This document shows, piece by piece, positions 1 through 5,719 of a stretch of DNA of 9,305 nucleotides. Source of the DNA: Bacteroidales bacterium (GTDB lineage: Bacteria > Bacteroidota > Bacteroidia > Bacteroidales > ML635J-15); contig SLSH01000241.1 in the NCBI GenBank assembly GCA_007130555.1, positions 1-9,305 of the forward strand. Reading direction: 5' to 3'. The number at the start of each line of letters is the position of its first letter. Position 1 is the stretch's first letter. Below the pieces are notes generated by a model. That model did not search any database, was not told where the DNA came from, and worked only from the letters and a program-made list of their open reading frames with translations. The translations under genes and the position numbers were made by a program.

Positions 1-20
1 AACCGTAGTGCATTTATTAT

Positions 21-126
21 TACAAATATTTTGGTGTCCCGTACCTGCTCTTAACAAATCTCAATAGAAAGATTATTTTCTTACTGCCAAATCAAACCAC
101 AGGTGCGTAGCACCAAAATATTTGTA
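21..126. repeat. Inverted-repeat element (REP-doublet or MITE-like)
   Basis: Perfect 16-bp terminal inverted repeats bound this element: TACAAATATTTTGGTG at 21-36 and its reverse complement at 111-126. The pairing continues inward, with one two-base interruption, through 40-47 against 100-107, leaving a loop of about 52 nt. The right end also forms a compact hairpin of its own (GGTGC-GTA-GCACC, 102-114). The left end has a related but diverged core, GGTGTCCCGTACC (33-45). No open reading frame lies inside. The form resembles two REP-like palindromic units in opposite orientation, or a small non-autonomous element. I recall similar GGTGCGTAGCACC-type hairpins in Bacteroidota intergenic regions, but copy number cannot be judged from one window. 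Confidence 0.7.
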
Positions 127-187
127 TCCACAAGTACCGTTATATAATCTTTACACTATGCTTATATAAAAAAATAATTAGATTTTT

Positions 188-231
188 TAACTTTGATTTG
201 TTACAAATAATCATAAAAAAAATTATTTTTG
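188..231 (+). promoter_or_regulatory. Candidate pheS promoter (two possible -7 boxes)
   Basis: Two matches to the Bacteroidota -7 element TAnnTTTG precede pheS: TAACTTTG at 188-195 and TATTTTTG at 224-231. The downstream box ends 13 nt before the ATG at 245 and would give a very short leader. TTTG at 197-200 could act as its -33 element, though the 23-nt spacing is slightly long. The surrounding DNA is extremely AT-rich, so a chance match is possible for either box. Confidence 0.45.
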
Positions 232-244
232 TAAAAAAAATAAT

Positions 245-1261
245 ATGATTGAAAAAATAAATAAGTTACTTGAGGAAGTTGAGAGTTTTGCTCCTGCTGA
301 TATAAAGGAATTAGAATCTTTGCGGATAGAATATTTATCCAAAAAAGGAAAAATATCGGTATTATTTAATGATTTTCGAAATGTACCGCCTGAACAGAAA
401 AAAGAAGTAGGCGAAAAAATCAATAAACTTAAACAAAAAGCTGCCGAAAAAATCAATATATTAAAAGAACAACTTTCAGGGAGTAGCGATGAAAATATAG
501 ATATTGACCTTTCCCGTCCGGGTGCGAAGTTTGACATGGGTTCTCGTCATCCGTTATCCATAATTCGCAACGAAATCATAGAAATTTTTAACCGTATAGG
601 GTTTATTGTTACCGAAGACAGGGAAATTGAGGATGATGCTCATAATTTCGGTAAGTTAAATTTTCCTGAAAACCATCCGGCAAGGGATATGCAGGATACG
701 TTTTTTATTACTCCCGATATGAATATACTGCTTAGAACTCATACTTCTTCGGTTCAGATACGCGAAATGGAAGCAAGTAAACCTCCAATAAGAAGTTTGT
801 CGCCGGGGAGAGTTTACAGAAACGAGGCTATTTGTGCCCGTGCCCATTGTCTGTTTCATCAGGTGGAGGGGTTGTATGTTGATACAGGTGTGTCTTTTGC
901 AGATATGAAACAAACACTGATGTTTTTTGCAAAAGAAATGTTTGGCGAAAAAACCGAAATCCGTTTAAGACCATCGTTTTTTCCGTTTACCGAACCTTCT
1001 GCCGAAATGGATGTAAGCTGTACCTTGTGCGGATGCAAAGGATGTGCGGTTTGTAAACACACAGGCTGGCTCGAAATTATGGGATGCGGAATGGTGGACC
1101 CAAATGTGCTGAAAGCGGTAAATATTGACCCCAAAAAATACTCGGGATACGCTTTCGGAATGGGAATAGAAAGAATTGCAATGCTGAAATACGGAATTAA
1201 AGACTTACGAATGTTTTTTGAAAACGATGTAAGATTTTTAAACCAGTTTGCAAAAATCTAA
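245..1261 (+). CDS. pheS: Phenylalanine--tRNA ligase alpha subunit
   Basis: This is the catalytic alpha chain of the heterotetrameric (alpha2beta2) class II phenylalanyl-tRNA synthetase, which charges tRNA-Phe in the cytoplasm. At 338 residues it has the usual length. Residues 1-85 form the N-terminal coiled-coil region that contacts tRNA. The catalytic core follows, with RPGAKFDMGSRHPL near 91-104, the LLRTHTSSVQ segment at 162-171, motif 2 at 188-209 (GRVYRNEA...HCLFHQVEG) and motif 3 GMGIER at 305-310. A cysteine cluster at 259-270 matches the C-x2-C-x4-C-x2-C insertion common in bacterial PheS, with one extra Cys at 264. The ATG at 245 gives the standard N terminus. The beta-chain gene pheT is not adjacent, as is often the case in Bacteroidota. 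A hydrolase gene begins 9 nt downstream, suggesting co-transcription. Confidence 0.97.
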   Translation: MIEKINKLLEEVESFAPADIKELESLRIEYLSKKGKISVLFNDFRNVPPEQKKEVGEKINKLKQKAAEKINILKEQLSGSSDENIDIDLSRPGAKFDMGSRHPLSIIRNEIIEIFNRIGFIVTEDREIEDDAHNFGKLNFPENHPARDMQDTFFITPDMNILLRTHTSSVQIREMEASKPPIRSLSPGRVYRNEAICARAHCLFHQVEGLYVDTGVSFADMKQTLMFFAKEMFGEKTEIRLRPSFFPFTEPSAEMDVSCTLCGCKGCAVCKHTGWLEIMGCGMVDPNVLKAVNIDPKKYSGYAFGMGIERIAMLKYGIKDLRMFFENDVRFLNQFAKI

Positions 1262-1270
1262 ATCCAAAAA

Positions 1271-2068
1271 ATGCTTCTCAATTCAAATATTATCGGAAAT
1301 AAAAATACCGGAAAAACACTTATAATTCTGCATGGACTTTATGGTAATTCCGATTCATGGCTAGGAGTGGCAAAATTTCTTACTGATAAATTTGAAATTC
1401 ATCTTTTGGACATGAGAAATCACGGTAAATCTTTTCATTCTCCGGAGCATACATATTACGATATGGCTGAAGATTTAAAGTTTTATACGGAGCATTATAA
1501 AATTAAAAAAACATCCATAATCGGTCATTCAATGGGAGGAAAAACCGCTATGATTTTTGCGGATAAATATCCTGATTATATCGAAAAACTTGTAATTGCG
1601 GATGTTTCGCCAAGAGATTACAGAGAATTAAAAGATTTCAGCAGCCATATAAATTTTCATTTAAATCTGATTTCATATTTAAAAACTTTAAATCCCGAAA
1701 ATTACGGTTCTTACGGAGATTTTGGCAAATCAATTGATATACAAGACGATAAGATAAAAAATATAATTCTCAAAAATATTAAAAAACAAGACGGAAAATT
1801 AGTCTGGATTTTAAACATAGATGCAATTTTTAATAATTTGAATAATATTTTTGAAGGCTTAAATTCCGATGATTTTATTGATAAAAAAATAAATACGGAA
1901 GTTTTATTTATTAAGGGCGAAGAGTCCGATTACATAACAAGAAACGACGAAAAGTTAATTTCATTTATTTTTCCGAATTCAAAAGTTATTAGCCTTTTAA
2001 ACTCGGGGCACTGGTTGCATACCGAACAACCCCGAAAACTTGCAGAAGAGATTTTGGTATTTTTGTAG
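1271..2068 (+). CDS. Alpha/beta hydrolase, YbfF-like esterase family
   Basis: The product is a 265-residue cytoplasmic alpha/beta-hydrolase fold protein. Visible elements are the oxyanion-hole loop HGLYG (21-25), the strand and turn LLDMRNHGKS (45-54), and the nucleophile elbow GHSMGGK (85-91, nucleophile Ser87). Asp220 in GEESDYI is the likely acid and His247 in SGHWLH the general base, so the triad looks complete. DMRNHG plus GHSMGGK is typical of the YbfF esterase group; the natural substrate cannot be told from sequence. There is no signal peptide. The gene follows pheS by 9 nt and probably shares its transcript. Its last 12 codons and stop lie in a 40-bp sequence repeated at 3294-3333, so the present C terminus may have been rebuilt when a cassette inserted downstream. 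Confidence 0.9.
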   Translation: MLLNSNIIGNKNTGKTLIILHGLYGNSDSWLGVAKFLTDKFEIHLLDMRNHGKSFHSPEHTYYDMAEDLKFYTEHYKIKKTSIIGHSMGGKTAMIFADKYPDYIEKLVIADVSPRDYRELKDFSSHINFHLNLISYLKTLNPENYGSYGDFGKSIDIQDDKIKNIILKNIKKQDGKLVWILNIDAIFNNLNNIFEGLNSDDFIDKKINTEVLFIKGEESDYITRNDEKLISFIFPNSKVISLLNSGHWLHTEQPRKLAEEILVFL

Positions 2069-2070
2069 AA
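2031..2070 (+). repeat. Left copy of 40-bp direct repeat (hydrolase 3' end)
   Basis: This copy covers the last codons and TAG stop of the hydrolase gene (PRKLAEEILVFL-stop). It matches 3294-3333 at 39 of 40 positions; the only difference is T at 2058 against G at 3321 (Val versus Gly codon). Similarity stops abruptly on both sides apart from a CAA just upstream. Together the copies bracket the xre/ORF6N/dinD cassette like attachment-site or target duplications. Confidence 0.9.
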
Positions 2071-2109
2071 TATTAATAATCCTTAAAAAATTGTTGATAA
2101 ATAATTTGT

Positions 2110-2130
2110 AAAAAAAAAAAAAAAAAAAAA
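2110..2130 (+). repeat. 21-nt poly(A) tract upstream of the xre -7 box
   Basis: An uninterrupted run of 21 A residues ends 10 nt upstream of the TATCTTTG -7 box of the XRE gene. It is the longest homopolymer in the window. A tract this long is liable to slipped-strand length change and is also a common place for sequencing length errors. It may act as an intrinsically bent UP-like element or alter promoter spacing. Confidence 0.85.
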
Positions 2131-2140
2131 TAAAATGTAT

Positions 2141-2179
2141 TATCTTTGACAAATCAAGTCAACACAAAAAATGTCAACA
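2141..2179 (+). promoter_or_regulatory. xre promoter with candidate autoregulatory operator
   Basis: TATCTTTG at 2141-2148 is an exact TAnnTTTG -7 box, placed 22 nt before the ATG at 2171. Overlapping it is an inverted repeat, TTGAC at 2146-2150 and GTCAA at 2158-2162 (7-nt spacer). A third half-site, GTCAA at 2173-2177, lies just inside the gene; the direct repeat there is actually GTCAACA (2158-2164 and 2173-2179). Small XRE regulators commonly bind such half-sites over their own promoter, so repression of the operon by its first product is a reasonable inference. No good -33 box is present at normal spacing: the nearest TTTG (2105-2108) lies 32 nt away across the poly(A) run. Confidence 0.55.
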
Positions 2180-2482
2180 TTAGGTCAAAAATTAAGGGAA
2201 TTGCGGGGAAAAGCAGGTTTTTCATTAAGAAAAACAGCTGTTGCCATTGATATTGATGTAGCTATATTGAGCAAGATGGAACGTGGAGAGAGAAAATTTA
2301 CTAAAAATGTAGTTTTAAAACTGGCAGAACTGTACAAAGCTGATACAAATAAACTGATAATTGACTTTTTAAGTGAAAAGGTACTCTACCAATTGGAAGA
2401 CGAAGATTTTGGACTTGAAGCATTAAAAGTAGCTGAGAAACAATTGAAATATAAAAAAAAGAAAAACAATAATAATGAATAG
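2171..2482 (+). CDS. XRE-family helix-turn-helix transcriptional regulator
   Basis: This 103-residue protein is an XRE/Cro-type DNA-binding regulator. The five-helix HTH spans about residues 4-62: LGQKLRELRGKAGFSLRKTA, then the recognition-helix region around VAILSKMERGERK (30-42) and a closing helix VVLKLAELYKA. A short helical tail follows (DFGLEALKVAEKQLKYK, 78-94), ending in a low-complexity Lys/Asn stretch. Regulators of this form often accompany phage-like, restriction-modification or defence modules in Bacteroidota. The stop overlaps the start of the next gene (ATGAATAG, 2475-2482), implying translational coupling. Half-sites at its promoter suggest autoregulation. The gene is the first of the inserted cassette. 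Confidence 0.88.
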   Translation: MSTLGQKLRELRGKAGFSLRKTAVAIDIDVAILSKMERGERKFTKNVVLKLAELYKADTNKLIIDFLSEKVLYQLEDEDFGLEALKVAEKQLKYKKKKNNNNE

Positions 2483-2984
2483 CTTAATTAAGCCTGAATA
2501 CGAAATACTGATATTCCAATTCAGAGGTTTTAAAGTAATGATTGATGCTGATTTGGCAATTTTATATGGTGTTTCTACAAAAGCGTTAAAACAACAGGTT
2601 AAAAGGAATATTGAACGGTTTCCGGAAGATTTTATGTTTGAACTCTCTAAAGATGAGAAAGATGAACTGGTCACAAATTGTGACCGGTTGGCTTTGTTGA
2701 AACATTCTTCGGTAAACCCGTTAGCCTTTACTGAGCAAGGTGTATCAATGCTTTCATCAGTGCTGCGTTCCGAAAAAGCTATTCAAATCAACATTGAAAT
2801 TATGCGAACTTTTGCAAGATACAGAGCATTGTTGAGGGAAAATGAGGAGCTGAAAAAAGAAATCCTGAAACTTGATGCTAAACTCAATCAGGCTTTTAAA
2901 TTCTTACTCGAAAAACTTGATGCTTTGCATCAAAAAACAAATGAACCCAGAAAACCTATAGGATATAAAATTAATAATAAATAA
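2475..2984 (+). CDS. ORF6N-domain (KilA-N-related) DNA-binding protein
   Basis: The 169-residue product carries an ORF6N domain at roughly 10-115. Recognisable family signatures are FRGFKVMIDADLAILYGV, KRNIERFPEDFMFEL, ELVTNCDR, KHSS and FTEQGVSMLSSVLRSEKAI. ORF6N domains are found in phage antirepressors and related regulators of mobile elements and are thought to bind DNA. A coiled-coil-like region (about 118-155, RENEELKKEILKLDAKLNQAFKFLLEKLDAL) suggests oligomerisation, followed by a basic tail. The gene starts inside the end of the XRE gene, so the two are very likely made together as a regulator pair. ORF6N genes are often accessory; the in vivo target is unknown. Confidence 0.9.
   Translation: MNSLIKPEYEILIFQFRGFKVMIDADLAILYGVSTKALKQQVKRNIERFPEDFMFELSKDEKDELVTNCDRLALLKHSSVNPLAFTEQGVSMLSSVLRSEKAIQINIEIMRTFARYRALLRENEELKKEILKLDAKLNQAFKFLLEKLDALHQKTNEPRKPIGYKINNK
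2665..2689. repeat. Palindrome inside the ORF6N gene
   Basis: GGTCACAA at 2669-2676 and TTGTGACC at 2678-2685 are perfect inverted arms around one central A. Pairing extends to AACTGGTCACAA / TTGTGACCGGTT with a single T-G mismatch. It encodes the family-conserved residues ELVTNCDR, so protein conservation alone could explain part of it. The near-perfect 12-bp arms could also serve as a protein-binding site. Confidence 0.6.
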
Positions 2985-3331
2985 GCTATGCCAATTTTAC
3001 CGAAAAAAATGTTGAATTTTGGTTTGCAAGGGATTTACACATTTGCCCGGATACACAAAGTAGGATAATTTTTTGAAAGTTATTAAATAAAGCTAAAACT
3101 GCTTGTGAAGCTTCCGGAAATAATATTATTGACCATCTTGCCGAGGTCGGGAAAATGGTTCAAATAGGCTCAGGTTCTCAAAGGGAGGTTCAGGATTATA
3201 TGTTTACACGATACGCCTGTTATTTAATAGCTCAAAACGGAGATTCTAAAAAAGAACCAATCGCATTTGCCCAAAATTATTTTGCAGTTCAAACCCGAAA
3301 ACTTGCAGAAGAGATTTTGGGATTTTTGTAG
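2985..3331 (+). pseudogene. Decayed dinD-like (DNA-damage-inducible protein D family) gene
   Basis: No intact reading frame exists, but one frame and a short detour reconstruct a DinD/BRO-N-like protein. VEFWFARDLH starts the clear similarity at 3011. After an apparent one-base loss near 3041, LPGYTK-stop-DNFLKVI follows in the next frame. The TAG at 3061-3063 stands where the family has Trp (TGG). An extra base near 3085 restores the first frame: NKAKTACEASGNNIIDHLAEVGKMV, IGSGSQREVQD, RYACYLIAQNGD, FAQNYFAVQTRK. Thus there are two compensating frameshifts plus a nonsense codon. No start codon is visible in the reading frame, and the C-terminal half of DinD is missing: at TRK it runs in frame into the repeated hydrolase tail and its TAG. 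Genes of this family often accompany ORF6N/phage regulators in Bacteroidota. It is not expected to make a functional protein. Confidence 0.85.
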
Positions 3332-3333
3332 AA
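3294..3333 (+). repeat. Right copy of 40-bp direct repeat (displaced hydrolase 3' end)
   Basis: Matches 2031-2070 with one substitution, 1263 bp away. Read in frame from the dinD remnant it encodes TRKLAEEILGFL-stop, which is the hydrolase C terminus and not DinD sequence. It lies 29 nt upstream of the transporter gene and is probably the original end of the hydrolase gene, separated from its body by the cassette. Confidence 0.88.
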
Positions 3334-3345
3334 AAACTTAAGTTT
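3334..3345. promoter_or_regulatory. 12-bp perfect palindrome upstream of the transporter gene
   Basis: AAACTTAAGTTT is a perfect 12-bp palindrome directly after the right 40-bp repeat and 17 nt before the transporter ATG. It could be an operator or a weak hairpin. In DNA this AT-rich, chance is a real alternative, and no clear -7 element is seen beside it. Confidence 0.3.
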
Positions 3346-3362
3346 ACCAAGAAAATAATTTT

Positions 3363-4307
3363 ATGTTCGAAGCACTAAGTTCAATGGATTCGGTAACGCT
3401 TAATTTCAGGGATGAAGGGCTTTTTATATTAAACATTTCGGTTGCCGTAATAATGTTTGGAGTTGCTCTGGAAATAAAAGCGGAACATTTCAAAAAACTT
3501 CTGTTAAATCCACTGCCGGTAATAATCGGAGTAATATCACAATTTCTGATATTGCCTTTTGTTACTTTTTTACTGATAATGGCATTTTGGGATAATCTGA
3601 GTGTGGGTGTTGCAATGGGAATGATTTTGATAGTTTCGTGCCCTGGCGGAAATATTTCAAACTTTATGTCAAATCTTGCAAAAGGAAATACAGCTTTATC
3701 TGTTAGCTTAACTGCAATAGCAACTATTTCAGCAATTATTATTACTCCGGTAAATTTTTATGTGTGGGGAAGTATGTACGAAAAATTCGGACCATGGATT
3801 GACAATCCTTTGCTTCAGGAACTTGAAGTTGATCCCGTACAGGTTTTTAAAATAGTATTTCTAATTTTGGGAATTCCGATTATTTTGGGAATGCTTACAA
3901 ATCATTTCTTTCAAAAATTTACGGATATTATCAAAAAACCGATTAAAATATTTTCAATAATATTTTTTCTAAGCATGGTTATAGTTTTATTTGCTTTCAA
4001 TTTCGATTATTTTTTAAAATATATTTCATGGATAATAATTATAGTGCTTGCTCATAATACAATAGCCATATTGTCGGGTTATGGTTTTGCATCATTATTC
4101 AGATTATCTTTTCAAAACAGAAAAACCATAGGAATTGAGACGGGAATTCAGAATTCAGGCTTGGGATTAATTCTGATTTTTAATCCTGCTATTTTTCCTC
4201 AGCATCTTCCTTTGGGTGGCATGATGATAGTAGTGGCGTGGTGGGGTATATGGCACATTATTTCAGGATTAAGTATTGCTGGTTTTTGGAATATGAGAAA
4301 TAAATAA
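3363..4307 (+). CDS. Bile acid:sodium symporter (BASS) family transporter
   Basis: A 314-residue integral membrane protein with about nine or ten hydrophobic segments. It fits the BASS fold of sodium-coupled organic anion transporters. Diagnostic sequence is CPGGNISNFMSNLAKGNTAL at 93-112, a sodium-binding crossover region, followed by SVSLTAIATISAIIITP. The second repeat has GIETGIQNSGLGLIL at 257-271, the conserved E-x-G-x-QN signature. Bacterial members move bile acids, pantoate, pyruvate or other organic acids, so the substrate is open. It starts 31 nt after the end of the dinD remnant. The acyltransferase gene follows after 23 nt, suggesting a shared transcript. Before cassette insertion it would have lain directly behind the hydrolase gene. 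Confidence 0.9.
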   Translation: MFEALSSMDSVTLNFRDEGLFILNISVAVIMFGVALEIKAEHFKKLLLNPLPVIIGVISQFLILPFVTFLLIMAFWDNLSVGVAMGMILIVSCPGGNISNFMSNLAKGNTALSVSLTAIATISAIIITPVNFYVWGSMYEKFGPWIDNPLLQELEVDPVQVFKIVFLILGIPIILGMLTNHFFQKFTDIIKKPIKIFSIIFFLSMVIVLFAFNFDYFLKYISWIIIIVLAHNTIAILSGYGFASLFRLSFQNRKTIGIETGIQNSGLGLILIFNPAIFPQHLPLGGMMIVVAWWGIWHIISGLSIAGFWNMRNK

Positions 4308-4330
4308 TAATTTTGGGATTTTAAAAACAG

Positions 4331-5701
4331 ATGAAACGAAATAACAATAAACATTATTATACTCACTCTTTTTCGTGGGAACTTTTAAGTTACTATGTTC
4401 ATTTTTTACAGTCTGTTTTTTATAAAAACATTGTAATTGAGGGAAGAGAGAACATTCCCGATAATTGTCCTTTAATTTTTGCTCCGAATCATCAAAACGC
4501 CGTAATGGATTCTATTGCAGTATTTTATGCCACAAAAATGCAGATAGTATTTTTTGCAAGAGCAGACATTTTTAGCAATCCTATATTCAGAATAATTCTC
4601 CGATGGTTTAAAATACTGCCGATATATAGAGTCAGAGATGGAAAAGAGAATCTGCAGAATAATGATGCATCTTTTGATAATGCCATTGAAATACTTAAAA
4701 ACGGAGGACAAATAGGAATTTTCCCCGAAGCACAACATTCCGATAAAAGAAGTTTGCTTCCCGTCAAAAAAGGTATTCCGCGTGTTGCATTTATGGCAGA
4801 AGAAAAATCGGGATTTAATCTAAATTTAAAAATAGTTCCCGTTGGCATTTATTACAGCAAATACAACAAAATGAGAAGTATTTTGCATATCAAATTCGGA
4901 CAAGCAATAAGTGTTGCCGATTATAAGGAAATATATGAAGAATCTCCGCAAAAATCATTATTAGAGCTCAGAGATGAAATTTATAGAAGATTAAAACCTT
5001 TGGTAATTGATATTAAAGATTTAAACTTATATAATACTTATGAAAGTATTATAGATATATATGTTAAAAAATTCATTAAAAAATCTCAATCTGCAAAATC
5101 TGTAATTATAAATAAATTCAATGTAAGTAAAACCATTATTGACGCACTTGATATATATAAAGAAAAAAATCCCGAAAAAATTGAAAGCATAAAAAATAAA
5201 GTTTTTGAATATGAAAATTTAAAAAAGAATTATAAAATATCTCAACAAGCAATTGAAAAGCAAAAAAATAATTGTTTCGGACTGTTTATTAATTTTTTAT
5301 TAATTTTGATTTGTATGCCCGTATTTATATACGGGTTATTAAATAATATTTTCGCATATTTTATTCCTCAAATAGTGGTGCGAAAAATTAAAGACACGCA
5401 ATTTCACAGTTCGGTTAAATTTGTATGGGGGATATTTGCTATACCTATTATATATTTAATTCAGACAATTGCAGTATTTTTTATTTTCAATAGTTTCCCG
5501 GTAACTTTGATTTATTTGATTTCACTGCCTTTAACAGGGTTTGCAGCGAGACTAATTATTGAACATATAAACAATTTTGCAGGTAATTTTAATTTGTGCC
5601 GCCTTAAAAAAACAAAACCTGCGGGATATAGTAAATTGAAAGAATTGTACAATGAAATAATTAGTGAATTGGATTTAATACCTATTGCAGATTTAAAATA
5701 A
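4331..5701 (+). CDS. PlsC-type 1-acylglycerol-3-phosphate acyltransferase family protein with membrane C-terminal extension
   Basis: The 456-residue product has an LPLAT/PlsC acyltransferase domain at about 30-230. Motif I is NHQNAVMD at 53-60 (His54 and Asp60 form the catalytic HX5D-type pair), ILPIYRVRDG at 95-104 is the second block, and FPEA at 131-134 binds the glycerol phosphate. PVGIYY (170-175) fits motif IV. The family transfers fatty acyl groups to lysophosphatidate or related acceptors at the inner membrane. Beyond about residue 235 there is a Lys-rich helical linker, then three or four hydrophobic stretches (near 317-347, 364-387 and 390-410) and a short cytosolic end. This makes it much longer than typical PlsC (about 240 residues) but like the large Bacteroidota form. 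The exact acceptor is not defined. It is convergent with the TPR gene, with 18 nt between them. Confidence 0.88.
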   Translation: MKRNNNKHYYTHSFSWELLSYYVHFLQSVFYKNIVIEGRENIPDNCPLIFAPNHQNAVMDSIAVFYATKMQIVFFARADIFSNPIFRIILRWFKILPIYRVRDGKENLQNNDASFDNAIEILKNGGQIGIFPEAQHSDKRSLLPVKKGIPRVAFMAEEKSGFNLNLKIVPVGIYYSKYNKMRSILHIKFGQAISVADYKEIYEESPQKSLLELRDEIYRRLKPLVIDIKDLNLYNTYESIIDIYVKKFIKKSQSAKSVIINKFNVSKTIIDALDIYKEKNPEKIESIKNKVFEYENLKKNYKISQQAIEKQKNNCFGLFINFLLILICMPVFIYGLLNNIFAYFIPQIVVRKIKDTQFHSSVKFVWGIFAIPIIYLIQTIAVFFIFNSFPVTLIYLISLPLTGFAARLIIEHINNFAGNFNLCRLKKTKPAGYSKLKELYNEIISELDLIPIADLK

Positions 5702-5719
5702 AACTGCGAAAGAATATAT

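Noticed and set aside
223..1134. Minus-strand open frames (104, 85 and 91 aa) opposite pheS
   Set aside because: They are antisense to a well-conserved pheS, show no recognisable domain and have the composition expected of a shadow frame.
2423..2674. Minus-strand 83-aa frame across the xre/ORF6N junction
   Set aside because: It lies opposite two overlapping, convincingly coding frames and has no family features.
2988..3068. Short ATG frame (MPILPKKMLNFG...) after the ORF6N stop
   Set aside because: It is out of frame with the DinD similarity in the same bases (FWFARDL), so it is a by-product of the decayed gene.
5702..5719. Possible bidirectional terminator between the convergent acyltransferase and TPR genes
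   Set aside because: The 18-nt gap contains no inverted repeat that could form a hairpin.
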